DNA of 55,580 nucleotides from Candidatus Mediterraneibacter merdipullorum (GCA_019117125.1 DXAL01000046.1:1-55580); one strand, 5' to 3'; counted from the stretch's first letter, positions 17,074-25,483 are shown. The notes: a model not told the origin generated them from the letters alone. A program made the numbers and translations.

Positions 17074-18561
17074 ATGAAAAGAGCGAGCGGAATCTTATTA
17101 CCGGTGTTTTCCCTGCCGTCAAAATACGGGATCGGATGTTTTTCAAAGGAAGCCTATGAATTTGTAGATATGCTCAGAGAAGCCGGACAGAGCTACTGGC
17201 AGATATTACCGCTTGGACCGACCGGTTACGGCGATTCTCCCTATCAGTCGTTCTCTACATATGCGGGGAATCCGTATTTTATCGACCTTGAGACGCTCAT
17301 TGAAGAAGGGCTGCTCACGAGGGCCGAGTGCAGGCGATATGATTTCGGGAAATCGGACATCATTGAATACGAGAAGATATACCGGTCCAGGTTCAAAGTC
17401 CTCCGCAAAGCCTATGACCGCTTCCGCGAGAGCGGTCAGGAATCCGGCGGGGAATATCAGGCGTTTGTGTCGGAACAGGCATACTGGCTGGAGGATTACA
17501 GCCTCTACATGGCAATCAAGGATTCCTGCAATGGAGTGAGCTGGAGCGAGTGGGACGAGCCGCTGAAAAACAGGGACTGGAACGCGCTCAATGAGGCGAG
17601 GGAACGATTTGCAGGGGAGATTGGATTCTACAAGTTCCAGCAGTACGAGTTTGACAGACAGTGGAAGAGGCTGCATGCCTACGCCAATGAAAAGGGCATC
17701 CGGATTATCGGGGATATCCCCATCTATGTGGCGTTTGACAGTGCGGATACCTGGGCGGCGCCCCAGATGTTCCAGTTCAACGAGAAGAATGAACCGACCG
17801 GAGTGGCAGGCTGCCCGCCGGATGCATTTTCCGCCACCGGACAGCTCTGGGGCAATCCGCTCTACAACTGGGAATACCACAGACAGACCGGCTATGACTG
17901 GTGGATACGCAGGATTGAGTACTGCTTCAAGCTCTACGACGTAGTCCGCATCGACCATTTCCGCGGATTCGACGAGTACTACTGCATCCCTTACGGAGAC
18001 AAAACGGCGGAGAACGGCAGATGGCTGCCGGGACCGGGGATGGATTTGTTCCGCGCCATAGAAGCAAGGCTTGGAAGACCGGCTATCATCGCGGAAGACC
18101 TTGGATTTTTAACGCCGGGCGTACTCAGACTGCTGAGCGACAGCGGCTTCCCGGGCATGAAAGTGCTGCAGTTCGCATTTGACGCGCGGGAGTCCTCGAA
18201 CTATCTGCCCCACACCTATCCGACCAACTGCGTGGTCTACACCGGCACCCATGACAACGATACTGTGAGGGGATGGTATCATGAAGTGGGAAAAGAGGCG
18301 AGAGATTTTGCCAAAGAATACATGTGCAAGGAAAGGCTGGATGAAGACAGCCTTGCAAAAGACTTTATCGCCCTGGCGATGAGCAGCGTGGCAGACCTGT
18401 GCGTCATCCCCATGCAGGATTACCTGAACCTGGGAAGCGAGGCGCGCATCAATATCCCGTCCACGCTGGGCGGCAACTGGGACTGGCGGATGAAGAAAGG
18501 TCAGTTCGACAGAGAGGTCGTAAGAGAAATCGCAAGAGTGACGAGACTCTACGGAAGATAA
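17074..18561 (+). CDS. malQ: 4-alpha-glucanotransferase (amylomaltase)
   Basis: A GH77 enzyme that transfers alpha-1,4-glucan segments and releases glucose. The 495-residue protein has the family N-terminus (GILLPVFSLPSKYGIG), SYWQILPLGPTGYGDSPYQS, the nucleophile in DVVRIDHFRGF (Asp294), IIAEDLG with the acid/base Glu, and GTHDNDTVRGWY. The ATG at 17074 follows GAAAGGAATC; in-frame sequence further upstream overlaps the intercistronic hairpin and is unlike the family. Together with glgP it forms a glucan degradation operon. Confidence 0.96.
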   Translation: MKRASGILLPVFSLPSKYGIGCFSKEAYEFVDMLREAGQSYWQILPLGPTGYGDSPYQSFSTYAGNPYFIDLETLIEEGLLTRAECRRYDFGKSDIIEYEKIYRSRFKVLRKAYDRFRESGQESGGEYQAFVSEQAYWLEDYSLYMAIKDSCNGVSWSEWDEPLKNRDWNALNEARERFAGEIGFYKFQQYEFDRQWKRLHAYANEKGIRIIGDIPIYVAFDSADTWAAPQMFQFNEKNEPTGVAGCPPDAFSATGQLWGNPLYNWEYHRQTGYDWWIRRIEYCFKLYDVVRIDHFRGFDEYYCIPYGDKTAENGRWLPGPGMDLFRAIEARLGRPAIIAEDLGFLTPGVLRLLSDSGFPGMKVLQFAFDARESSNYLPHTYPTNCVVYTGTHDNDTVRGWYHEVGKEARDFAKEYMCKERLDEDSLAKDFIALAMSSVADLCVIPMQDYLNLGSEARINIPSTLGGNWDWRMKKGQFDREVVREIARVTRLYGR

Positions 18562-18575
18562 ACGGGCATCACCAT

Positions 18576-18600
18576 CAGGGCGGCATCCTCTGCCGCCCTG
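18576..18600 (+). terminator. Hairpin after malQ
   Basis: A perfect 10-bp stem, CAGGGCGGCA (18576-18585) with TGCCGCCCTG (18591-18600), and a 5-nt loop lie 15 bp after malQ. The following sequence is only mildly T-rich, so termination may be partial. Confidence 0.55.
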
Positions 18601-18629
18601 TGTACTTCGTGCTTTCTCCGGACAGATGC

Positions 18630-18677
18630 TAGCGTCAGTGTACAACGACCGTATTGCCCCTTTGTACACTGACGCTA
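18630..18677. repeat. 16-bp perfect inverted repeat, copy 2 of the dispersed motif
   Basis: TAGCGTCAGTGTACAA (18630-18645) and its exact reverse complement (18662-18677) flank a 16-nt spacer. It lies between the convergent malQ and the reverse-strand unknown genes, 3 bp past the latter's stop codon. It shares ACTGACGCTAT with copies at 8291 and 51281. There is no T-run on either strand. Confidence 0.75.
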
Positions 18678-18680
18678 TCC

Positions 18681-18974
18681 CTACTTCTGATATTTCTGAA
18701 AGATGGAACTTGTCATCTGCATCATCCGGTCGATCTGACTCTGTTCTTTTTTGTTTTTCCCTTTTTTCAGAATTTCCAGTATGAGTGTGACTTCGTCCGG
18801 TGTGAACCGGATTCCCTGTCTGTTCGCGCCGGTGATGAGCGCCAGCATGACGGGCGCCAGGTCTTTTCCGGACTTTCCGGCGGTCTGTTCAGCCGCCATC
18901 CGTATCAGTTCCACCTTCGCCGGGTCCATATTTTTCATTGCCGGATTGTTCATCCATTCGCTGTCCATTTCCAT
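18681..18974 (-). CDS. Unknown small soluble protein
   Basis: I do not recognise this 97-residue protein. It is helical and Met/Lys-rich, with VELIRMAAEQTAGKSGKDLA and FTPDEVTLILEILKKGKNKK, and has no membrane segment. The start has AAAGGAG 5 bp upstream on the reverse strand. It overlaps the end of the upstream gene by 86 bp in another frame. Translational coupling with that gene is likely, and the pair may form one complex. Confidence 0.65.
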   Translation of the reverse strand: MEMDSEWMNNPAMKNMDPAKVELIRMAAEQTAGKSGKDLAPVMLALITGANRQGIRFTPDEVTLILEILKKGKNKKEQSQIDRMMQMTSSIFQKYQK

Positions 18975-19470
18975 CTGCTCCTTTCTCTTCTCCGTCCGGA
19001 GACGGAGAAAACATCTCGCTGTACATCCGGAACATCTCCTGCTGTTCAGGTGAGAACATCCCGCTTAAGATATCCGCAGGTTCCGGCATGCTGCCTTTTC
19101 CGTCCGGGCCATCCTGAAACGCTTCCATGACGGACATCATTTCCCGGACCGAGAGTATCTGGTCCAGCGCCGCGGCGTCTTCGGGTCTGAGATAAGGGCG
19201 GAAGCTCTCCAGCATCCGGAAGACGGGAGGGGAAGCGCCTTCCTCTGTCCCCTGGGCCGCTATCCCTGCACCCATGTGCTCCAGGGCGCAGAACCCGCCG
19301 TTCTGAAAGAGCAGGATAGTCCTTTTGAGTTCCAGGAATTTGACGCAGGATGCGATTGCCTGCCTGCCGGCGGACGGCGCGAAAGGAAGGATGAGCTTTA
19401 ACATCTGCAGTTCCGGCGTGGTGACAAGTTCGTCAAAGGGCGTCATCGGTCCGGGCATCTCCGTCTTCAT
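18889..19470 (-). CDS. Unknown protein with hydrophilic Gly/Glu-rich tail
   Basis: I do not recognise this 193-residue protein. The first 120 residues look folded and helical (MLKLILPFAPSAGRQAIASC; LDQILSVREMMSVMEAFQ). The last 40 residues are polar and low in complexity, and this tail is the part that overlaps the downstream gene, so its composition may be shaped by the other frame. The ribosome binding site GGGAGTCCAGGGAA precedes the start. No signal peptide or membrane helix is seen. Confidence 0.65.
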   Translation of the reverse strand: MKTEMPGPMTPFDELVTTPELQMLKLILPFAPSAGRQAIASCVKFLELKRTILLFQNGGFCALEHMGAGIAAQGTEEGASPPVFRMLESFRPYLRPEDAAALDQILSVREMMSVMEAFQDGPDGKGSMPEPADILSGMFSPEQQEMFRMYSEMFSPSPDGEEKGADGNGQRMDEQSGNEKYGPGEGGTDTDGG

Positions 19471-19632
19471 TTCCCTGGACTCCCTGCATACAGCGTTATC
19501 TGATATATATGAAAGCCCCGGGAAAGATATGAATCCCAGGGGCGGCGCATAAGATGGATTTTTTGCGGGAATGCTGAGTTTTGGCAGAAAGGAGCAGGCT
19601 TCATAAAATAATAATGGAACAAAGAGAAAGGA

Positions 19633-19812
19633 ATGAAAAAGGCTGTGTCAAGAAAACTGATTATTGACGGAAACGCTGTTTACGAGATCGACGAGGAATG
19701 CATGCTGAAGAAACGTCTGGATGTGGAAAAGAAGGAAAAGCAGAACGCAGGCGAAGGAAGCCTCCGGGAAAATACAGAGAGACAGAGAAGAGACGGAGAA
19801 AATTACAGGTAA
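19633..19812 (+). CDS. Unknown 59-residue basic protein
   Basis: A short ORF with a good ribosome binding site (GAGAAAGGA, very close to the ATG) encodes 59 residues. It begins KKAVSRKLIIDGNAVYEIDE, which looks like a small structured beta-hairpin domain, and ends in a Lys/Glu/Arg-rich helix. It is followed directly by a two-way terminator, which supports a real transcription unit. I recognise no family. Confidence 0.5.
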   Translation: MKKAVSRKLIIDGNAVYEIDEECMLKKRLDVEKKEKQNAGEGSLRENTERQRRDGENYR

Positions 19813-19816
19813 TCAT

Positions 19817-19851
19817 AAAACACCTGCCCCAAAGCAGAGGGCAGGTGTTTT
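19817..19851. terminator. Bidirectional intrinsic terminator
   Basis: A 13-bp perfect stem, AAAACACCTGCCC (19817-19829) with its complement (19839-19851), ends in T-runs on both strands. It serves the 59-residue ORF on the plus strand and the Cys-rich gene on the minus strand. Confidence 0.85.
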
Positions 19852-19908
19852 TCGGCTCGAAAGGCATCCCCCGGACGCACGCCCCAGGGGCCGGATATGG
19901 TCCGGATA

Positions 19909-20118
19909 TCAGCAGCCGCAGCCGTTGCCGCCGAAACCGCCGCAGCAGCAGAGGAGCAGGATGATCCAGAGGCAGTTGTCGTTGCCGCATCCGCCGCCGA
20001 ATCCGCTTCCGCCGCATCCGCCGCAGCAGCACAGAAGAATGATGAGCCACAGGCAGGAAGACATTCCGTTCCCGTTGTCACATCCGCATCCACAGTTTGT
20101 CGCAGTTAAATCACTCAT
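19909..20118 (-). CDS. Cys/Gly-rich mini-protein, resembling the 'chorion class high-cysteine' group
   Basis: The 69-residue protein is about a quarter Cys and rich in Gly. It consists of two similar halves, each with a hydrophobic core LWLIILLCCCGG or LWIILLLCCCGG followed by Gly/Cys turns (GCGG, GFGGNGCGC). The N-terminus is MSDLTATNCGCGC. Clostridial genomes carry such proteins under the name chorion class high-cysteine protein; the role is unproven, and a spore-coat or crust function is my inference. The start follows GGAGGATTAAAC, and a sigma-K-like promoter lies upstream. The alanine-rich frame opposite is a shadow. Confidence 0.75.
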   Translation of the reverse strand: MSDLTATNCGCGCDNGNGMSSCLWLIILLCCCGGCGGSGFGGGCGNDNCLWIILLLCCCGGFGGNGCGC

Positions 20119-20150
20119 GTTTAATCCTCCAGTTGGGTTATTTACAGTTC

Positions 20151-20178
20151 TATATTATGCAGGGGACGGGAAAGTGTG
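20151..20178 (-). promoter_or_regulatory. Sigma-K-like promoter of the Cys-rich gene
   Basis: Reading the reverse strand, CATAATATA (20159-20151) fits the CATAnnnTA -10 of mother-cell sigma-K promoters exactly. CACA lies 15 bp upstream (20178-20175) against the mACm -35. The start would fall about 25 nt before the ATG codon. The motif is short, so chance is possible. Confidence 0.45.
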
Positions 20179-20245
20179 CCGGAGGTACAAAGAAGACCTG
20201 CAGTGAATATCCTGATTAATAAAGGAAGAGGAAAAGAGCAGCATC

Positions 20246-21154
20246 ATGAAATGGGTGAAGCAGTCGGTCGGATACTGGTGTGAAGATATGATAATGAAGA
20301 AATACACAGGAAAGGGGGTCTGCGCCGCGCTCCTGGATACGGGCATTGCGGAACATCCGGACCTGCGGGGGCGCATCGCTTTGTTCCGGGACTTTACCGG
20401 AGAAGAGAGAAGCACCCGGGATGACAGCGGGCATGGCACTCATGTCGCCGGCATCCTGGGAGGGGACGGGAGAGCGTCCCGGGGAGTCTATGCGGGAATG
20501 GCGCCGGAGGTCCTGCTGGTGGCTGGAAAGGTCCTGGACCGGGAGGGAAACGGAAATGTGGAACATGTACTCCGGGGAATCCGGTGGCTTCTGGATATCC
20601 GAAAGAGGTATGACATCCGGATTGTCAATATTTCCGTAGGGACGCAGCCCGGTCTGTCTGGGGAACAGAAACAGCGGTTCCTTGACGCGGTGGAGGAGAT
20701 GTGGGACAGCGGGCTTGTGGTGGTCGTCTCTGCGGGAAACTACGGTCCCGGGGAAGGGACCGTGGCGGTGCCGGGCAACAGCAGGAAAGTCATCACAGTG
20801 GGCGTTCCGGATACGGAGATACCGCCGGGGTACCGGCGGAAAAATCACGTGAATTACTCCGGGCGGGGTCCCACCGCTTCCTGCGTCGTCAAGCCGGATG
20901 TGTTCGCTCCGGGAACAGGCATCATCAGCTGCAATGCGCGGTACGGGAAACCGGGAGAACATCCCTATATCATGAAGACAGGCACTTCGATGGCGACTCC
21001 GGTCATATCCGGGGCGGTCGCGTGCCTGCTCTCCAGATATCCGGATATGACGAATGTGGAAGTGAAGTTAAAACTGCGGGAATCCTGCGTGCCGGGACCG
21101 GGGACGGAAGCCGGATGGGGGATGCTGGACATGGGGAAGCTGATGCATGCCTGA
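20246..21154 (+). CDS. Intracellular-type subtilisin-like serine protease (S8)
   Basis: The 302-residue protein has the full S8 triad: Asp31 in LLDTGIAEHPDL, His63 in SGHGTHVAG and Ser248 in GTSMATPVISGA, with the oxyanion Asn in VVSAGNYGPG. There is no signal peptide and no long pro-domain, so it resembles intracellular subtilisins that process cytosolic proteins, often during sporulation. The first 18 residues could be a short inhibitory N-terminal stretch. The ribosome binding site is AAAGGAAGAGG. The gene stands alone between the Cys-rich gene and the ylxM promoter. Confidence 0.92.
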   Translation: MKWVKQSVGYWCEDMIMKKYTGKGVCAALLDTGIAEHPDLRGRIALFRDFTGEERSTRDDSGHGTHVAGILGGDGRASRGVYAGMAPEVLLVAGKVLDREGNGNVEHVLRGIRWLLDIRKRYDIRIVNISVGTQPGLSGEQKQRFLDAVEEMWDSGLVVVVSAGNYGPGEGTVAVPGNSRKVITVGVPDTEIPPGYRRKNHVNYSGRGPTASCVVKPDVFAPGTGIISCNARYGKPGEHPYIMKTGTSMATPVISGAVACLLSRYPDMTNVEVKLKLRESCVPGPGTEAGWGMLDMGKLMHA

Positions 21155-21173
21155 AACTGTCAAGAAAAAATAC

Positions 21174-21202
21174 TTGACAGCAAAATTCCTTTCGTGTATG
21201 AT
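21174..21202 (+). promoter_or_regulatory. Promoter of ylxM-ffh operon
   Basis: TTGACA (21174-21179), 17 bp, TATGAT (21197-21202): a near-consensus sigma-A promoter. The predicted start near 21209 leaves a leader of only about 10 nt before the ATG at 21219. This rules out longer ylxM forms starting upstream. Confidence 0.85.
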
Positions 21203-21218
21203 AGCAAAGGTGACTGTG

Positions 21219-21569
21219 ATGAACAAGATTTTAGAGCAGGCTTTACTATATGATTTTTACGGGGAACTCCTTACGCCCCATCAGAAAGAGGTCTATGAGC
21301 AGTTTATCCTCGACGACCTGTCCCTGAGTGAGATTGCGGAGAGTGCGGGCATCAGCCGCCAGGGCGTGCATGACCTGATACGCCGCTGTCAGAAAGCGCT
21401 GGAGGGCTATGAAGAGAAGCTCCATCTGGTGGAGCGGTTCCTCTCGGTAAAGGAGAAGGTCAGGGAGATAGACGGCATCCTGGATGAATGGGAGCAGCGG
21501 GAGCAGGACCCGGAAGCGATACGGAAGAAACTCCGGGAAATCTCGGACGGCATCATACAGGAATTGTAG
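21219..21569 (+). CDS. ylxM: YlxM/p13-like HTH protein of the SRP operon
   Basis: The 116-residue protein matches YlxM: LEQALLYDFYGELLTPHQKEVYE, then an HTH (LSLSEIAESAGISRQGVHDLI) resembling sigma region 4, and a C-terminal coiled helix. In Firmicutes YlxM is encoded directly before ffh and modulates SRP function in streptococci. The ATG at 21219 is fixed by the promoter just upstream; a GTG at 21216 is a possible alternative. ffh starts 54 bp downstream. Confidence 0.93.
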   Translation: MNKILEQALLYDFYGELLTPHQKEVYEQFILDDLSLSEIAESAGISRQGVHDLIRRCQKALEGYEEKLHLVERFLSVKEKVREIDGILDEWEQREQDPEAIRKKLREISDGIIQEL

Positions 21570-21623
21570 CAGAAGGTCCCGGAATGCGGCGGGGACCGTG
21601 AGAATGGCAGAGGGAAGATATCG

Positions 21624-22985
21624 ATGGCATTTGACAGTTTAACTGAGAAATTACAGAATGTATTCCGCAATCTGCGCAGCAAGGGAAGGCTGACGGAAGA
21701 CGATGTGAAGGCGGCGCTTAAGGAAGTCCGGATGGCGCTCCTTGAGGCGGACGTCAACTTCAGGGTCGTCAAAGGATTTATCAAAGACGTGCAGGAGCGC
21801 GCCGTCGGGCAGGACGTGATGAACGGACTGAACCCGGGGCAGATGGTGATAAAAATCGTCAACGAAGAGCTGGTAAAGCTCATGGGTTCCGAGACGACGG
21901 AAATCCGGCTTCAGCCCGGGAGCGCCATGACGGTCATCATGATGGCAGGCCTCCAGGGCGCAGGTAAGACTACGACCACGGCGAAGCTGGCGGGCAAGTT
22001 CAAGTTAAAGGGCAAGAAGCCCCTTCTCGTGGCATGCGACGTCTACCGTCCCGCGGCAATCAAACAGCTGCAGATAAACGGGGAGAAGCAGGGCGTGGAA
22101 GTATTTTCCATGGGAGATAAGAACCGCCCGGCGGATATCGCCAGGGCAGCCGTGCAGCACGCGGCGAAGAACGGCAACAACATTGTGATACTCGATACAG
22201 CCGGACGTCTCCACATCGATGAGGACATGATGGCGGAGTTACAGGAAATCAAAGAGGCGGTCGACGTCCATCAGACCATCCTCGTGGTGGACGCCATGAC
22301 CGGTCAGGACGCGGTCAATGTGGCCGGTTCTTTCAATGAAAAGATTGGCATCGACGGCGTCATCGTCACAAAGCTGGACGGCGACACCAGGGGCGGCGCC
22401 GCGCTTTCCATCAAAGCGGTGACCGGCAGGCCCATCCTGTATGTGGGCATGGGAGAGAAGCTCTCCGACCTGGAGCAGTTCTATCCGGACCGGATGGCGT
22501 CCCGCATCCTCGGCATGGGAGACGTGCTCAGCCTCATCGAGAAGGCGGGGGCGGAACTGGACCAGGAGAAAGCCATGAAGATGGCGGACAAGATGAAGAA
22601 AGCCCAGTTCGACTTCGACGATTATCTGGACAGCATGGAACAGATGCGCAAGATGGGCGGTCTGTCCAGCATCATGAGCATGATGCCCGGGATGGGCGGG
22701 CTCGGCGGCAGAGGAAAGATGCCGGATTTCGACTCCGAGGAAAATGAAAAGCGGATGGCGCGGATGGAGGCGATGATACACTCCATGACGCCGGAAGAAC
22801 GCCGGGACCCGGATATCCTCAATCCCTCGCGGAAGCACCGCATCGCGCGGGGCGCGGGGGTCGATATCGCAGAGGTGAACCGGATGGTCAAACAGTTCAA
22901 CGAATCCCGGAAGATGATGAAGAAGCTCCCCGGGATGATGGGCGGAAAAGGTGGCAAGAGGGGCAGGTTCAGATTCCCCTTTTAA
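21624..22985 (+). CDS. ffh: Signal recognition particle GTPase Ffh
   Basis: Ffh binds signal sequences of nascent membrane proteins and delivers them with FtsY. The 453-residue protein has the N domain (MAFDSLTEKLQNVFRNL), the G domain with GLQGAGKTTTTAKLA (from about 111), DTAGRLHID, TKLDGDTRGGAALS, and the Met-rich M domain from about residue 300 (MSMMPGMGGLGG, RMARMEAMIHSMTPEER). Length is normal. It is followed by rpsP after 97 bp. Confidence 0.98.
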   Translation: MAFDSLTEKLQNVFRNLRSKGRLTEDDVKAALKEVRMALLEADVNFRVVKGFIKDVQERAVGQDVMNGLNPGQMVIKIVNEELVKLMGSETTEIRLQPGSAMTVIMMAGLQGAGKTTTTAKLAGKFKLKGKKPLLVACDVYRPAAIKQLQINGEKQGVEVFSMGDKNRPADIARAAVQHAAKNGNNIVILDTAGRLHIDEDMMAELQEIKEAVDVHQTILVVDAMTGQDAVNVAGSFNEKIGIDGVIVTKLDGDTRGGAALSIKAVTGRPILYVGMGEKLSDLEQFYPDRMASRILGMGDVLSLIEKAGAELDQEKAMKMADKMKKAQFDFDDYLDSMEQMRKMGGLSSIMSMMPGMGGLGGRGKMPDFDSEENEKRMARMEAMIHSMTPEERRDPDILNPSRKHRIARGAGVDIAEVNRMVKQFNESRKMMKKLPGMMGGKGGKRGRFRFPF

Positions 22986-23082
22986 CACATAGAACATGCC
23001 GGAGGCTGCCGGCTGCATGTGCGGCGGAGCCAACGGCAGGAGAAACAAAACAAAGAGAAAAAATTTTAAGAGGTGACAGAAA

Positions 23083-23328
23083 ATGGCAGTAAAAATCAGA
23101 TTAAGAAGAATGGGACAGAAGAAAGCACCGTTTTACAGGATTGTCGTAGCGGATTCCAGGTCTCCGAGAGACGGAAGGTTCATCGAGGAAATCGGAACAT
23201 ACGACCCGAACTGTGAGCCGAGCGCGATCAAAGTTGACGAAGAGGCGGCGAAGAAGTGGCTGAGCAACGGCGCGCAGCCGACAGAAGTAGTCGGAAAAAT
23301 CTTCAAGGCAGCAGGTATCGAGAAATAG
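23083..23328 (+). CDS. rpsP: 30S ribosomal protein S16
   Basis: The 81-residue protein has the S16 signature [20 protein letters not shown] and [20 protein letters not shown]. It binds 16S rRNA early in small-subunit assembly. The ribosome binding site is AAGAGGTGACAG. The order S16, KH protein, RimM, TrmD, L19 is conserved in Firmicutes. Confidence 0.98.
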   Translation: MAVKIRLRRMGQKKAPFYRIVVADSRSPRDGRFIEEIGTYDPNCEPSAIKVDEEAAKKWLSNGAQPTEVVGKIFKAAGIEK

Positions 23329-23354
23329 GCAGACTCCGCGGAGGTGCGCATAAG

Positions 23355-23582
23355 ATGAAAGAATTAGTAGAAGTTATCGCAAAAGCGCTTGTCGACCACC
23401 CGGACGAAGTCTCTGTCAATGAGAAACAGGAAGGGCGCACGACCGTGCTCGAACTCCATGTGGCAGAAGGCGATATGGGGAAGGTGATAGGCAAGCAGGG
23501 ACGCATCGCAAAAGCGATCCGTTCGGTTGTGAAAGCGGCAGCGGCAAAGGAAGATAAGAGAGTCGTCGTCGATATTGTATAG
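23355..23582 (+). CDS. khpA: KH-domain RNA-binding protein KhpA
   Basis: The 75-residue protein is a single KH domain with the [16 protein letters not shown] loop (GxxG). KhpA works with KhpB (Jag/EloR) in RNA binding and control of cell elongation in streptococci. The start at 23355 gives the full family length; a longer in-frame form overlaps rpsP and has no family match. It is encoded 26 bp after rpsP in the conserved order. Confidence 0.95.
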   Translation: MKELVEVIAKALVDHPDEVSVNEKQEGRTTVLELHVAEGDMGKVIGKQGRIAKAIRSVVKAAAAKEDKRVVVDIV

Positions 23583-23673
23583 CAGATATGGATGCGAAGA
23601 GAAAGAGGGACAGTTTTCCGGGTGCGGAGAGCCTGCCCCTTTCTTTTTCCGCACAGCAGAAAGGAGAAAGCCC

Positions 23674-24177
23674 ATGGAACAGTTCCTTCAGGTGGGGGTC
23701 ATCTCTTCCACACACGGGATACGGGGCGAGGTGAAAGTCTTTCCCACGACGGACGATGCGCTCCGTTTCAAAAAACTGAAAAAGGTGCTCCTGGATACCG
23801 GCCGCGAACGGCTGGAACTGGAAGTCCAGTCGGTGAAGTTCTTTAAGCAGTTCGTGATTGTGAAGTTCAGGGGCATCGATAACATCAATGACATCGAGCA
23901 GTATAAGGGAAGCGCGCTTCTTGTCTCCCGGGAGGACGCGGTGGCGCTGGGAGAAAATGAGTACTACATCGCGGACCTCATCGGGATGGACGTGGAAACG
24001 GACGGGGAGCATTTCGGCGTGCTGAGAGATGTCATGGAGACCGGCGCCAATGAAGTCTATGTCATCGATACAGACAGCCACGGGGAAGTGCTCGTGCCCG
24101 CCATCCGGGACTGTATCCTGGATGTGGATGTGGAGGCGCGGAAGATGAAGATACGCCTTCTTGAGGGACTTTTATAA
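23674..24177 (+). CDS. rimM: 16S rRNA processing protein RimM
   Basis: RimM assists maturation of the 30S head and binds S19. The 167-residue protein has the N-terminal barrel ([20 protein letters not shown]) and the C-terminal PRC-barrel ([42 protein letters not shown]). The ATG at 23674 follows AAAGGAGAAAG. A 91-bp gap with a T-rich stretch and a GTGCGGA/TCCGCAC inverted repeat precedes it and may slow read-through. Confidence 0.96.
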   Translation: MEQFLQVGVISSTHGIRGEVKVFPTTDDALRFKKLKKVLLDTGRERLELEVQSVKFFKQFVIVKFRGIDNINDIEQYKGSALLVSREDAVALGENEYYIADLIGMDVETDGEHFGVLRDVMETGANEVYVIDTDSHGEVLVPAIRDCILDVDVEARKMKIRLLEGLL

Positions 24178-24230
24178 GAGAGGCAGTGGTCTGCCTGTAC
24201 AGGCGGAAAATCAGCAAGGAGCGACAGAGG

Positions 24231-24971
24231 ATGAATTTTCATATACTTACCTTATTCCCTGAGATGGTGCGGGACGGGCTCAATACGAGCATCATCGGAC
24301 GGGCGGTCAGCGCGGGGCTCTTATCCATTGAGGCAGTCAACATCCGCGATTATGCATTTAACAAACACCAGAGCGTGGACGATTATCCCTACGGCGGCGG
24401 AGCCGGGATGCTGATGCAGGCGGAACCGGTCTATCTGGCGCATCAGGCTGTGGCGGAGAAGACGGGCGGACGTCCACGCACGGTCTATCTCTCCCCGCAG
24501 GGGCACGTATTTGACCAGAAGATGGCGGAGGAGCTTGCACAGGAGGAAGACCTGATACTGCTCTGCGGTCATTATGAGGGAATCGATGAGCGCGTGCTCG
24601 AAGAAATCGTGACAGATTATGTCTCCATCGGGGACTATGTGCTCACCGGCGGGGAGCTTCCAGCCATGGTCATGGTGGACGCCATATCCCGGCTGGTCCC
24701 GGGCGTCCTTCACAATGATGTGTCCGCGGAATTTGAGTCTTTCCAGGACAATCTGCTGGAGTACCCTCAGTACTCCCGCCCTGAGGAGTGGCACGGGAAG
24801 AAAGTCCCGCCCGTACTCCTGTCCGGGCATCACGCCAATATCGAGAAATGGCGCAGGGAACAGTCCATCATCCGGACCTATGAGCGCAGACCGGACCTGC
24901 TGGAACGATGCGAACTGACAGAGAAGGAACAGAAATGGCTCCGGCAGTGGATAGAAGAACACGAAGATTAG
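24231..24971 (+). CDS. trmD: tRNA (guanine-N1)-methyltransferase
   Basis: TrmD forms m1G37 in tRNA with SAM. The 246-residue protein has the SPOUT trefoil-knot motifs YLSPQGHVFDQ, LLCGHYEGIDERVLE and IGDYVLTGGELPAMV, plus the C-terminal domain YSRPEEWHGKKVPPVLLSG. The ATG at 24231 follows AAGGAGCGACAGAGG. It is separated from rplS by a promoter, so rplS can be expressed independently. Confidence 0.98.
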   Translation: MNFHILTLFPEMVRDGLNTSIIGRAVSAGLLSIEAVNIRDYAFNKHQSVDDYPYGGGAGMLMQAEPVYLAHQAVAEKTGGRPRTVYLSPQGHVFDQKMAEELAQEEDLILLCGHYEGIDERVLEEIVTDYVSIGDYVLTGGELPAMVMVDAISRLVPGVLHNDVSAEFESFQDNLLEYPQYSRPEEWHGKKVPPVLLSGHHANIEKWRREQSIIRTYERRPDLLERCELTEKEQKWLRQWIEEHED

Positions 24972-24974
24972 GGC

Positions 24975-25003
24975 TTGCAAATCCCGGGAAAGTATGGTAA
25001 ACT
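24975..25003 (+). promoter_or_regulatory. Promoter of rplS
   Basis: TTGCAA (24975-24980), 17 bp, TAAACT (24998-25003), with a TGG triplet directly before the -10 (extended -10). The leader of about 77 nt before rplS contains small inverted repeats (ACAACAGTTGT; CACAGATGTG). It could hold an L19 autoregulatory leader, but I cannot confirm this. Confidence 0.7.
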
Positions 25004-25087
25004 ACAACAGTTGTGAAAAGAAGAGCGATGGTCCTCTGGCACACAGATGTGTTAAGAACGTCAAATATGAAGGAGGTCACACAAAAA

Positions 25088-25435
25088 ATGAACGAGATTA
25101 TCAGAAAGATTGAAGCAGAGCAGTTAAAAGAGAACGTACCGGAGTTCAATGTCGGCGATACCGTAAGGGTACACGCGAAAATCAAAGAGGGAAACCGCGA
25201 GAGAATCCAGGTATTTGAGGGAACCGTCCTCAAGAAACAGGGCGGCGGCGCAAGAGCTACATTCACAGTGAGAAAGACGTCCAACGGAATCGGCGTTGAG
25301 AAGACATGGCCGCTCCACTCTCCGCACGTAGAAAAAGTAGAGGTTGTCCGCAGAGGTAAAGTAAGAAGAGCGAAACTGAACTACCTGAGAAAACGTGTCG
25401 GAAAAGCTGCAAAGGTAAAAGAATTAGTAAAATAG
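25088..25435 (+). CDS. rplS: 50S ribosomal protein L19
   Basis: The 115-residue protein has the L19 blocks [39 protein letters not shown] and [20 protein letters not shown]. The ATG at 25088 follows a perfect AAGGAGG; longer in-frame starts from 25013 precede this site and are not family-like. L19 sits at the subunit interface. A strong terminator follows. Confidence 0.98.
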   Translation: MNEIIRKIEAEQLKENVPEFNVGDTVRVHAKIKEGNRERIQVFEGTVLKKQGGGARATFTVRKTSNGIGVEKTWPLHSPHVEKVEVVRRGKVRRAKLNYLRKRVGKAAKVKELVK

Positions 25436-25443
25436 TAACTATG

Positions 25444-25483
25444 AGAGGGACAATTACAAAGTTGTATATTGTCCCTCTTTTCT
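25444..25483 (+). terminator. Intrinsic terminator after rplS
   Basis: An 11-bp perfect stem, AGAGGGACAAT (25444-25454) with ATTGTCCCTCT (25468-25478), is followed by TTTTCT. It ends the SRP/ribosomal operon. Confidence 0.93.

Noticed and set aside
18630-18677. Intrinsic terminator for malQ or the reverse-strand genes
   Set aside because: Perfect stem but no U-tract on either strand, and a 16-nt loop; a dispersed repeat explains it better.
19897-20109. Alanine-rich 70-codon frame on the plus strand
   Set aside because: It is the antisense shadow of the Cys/Gly codons (TGC/GGC) of the reverse-strand mini-protein.
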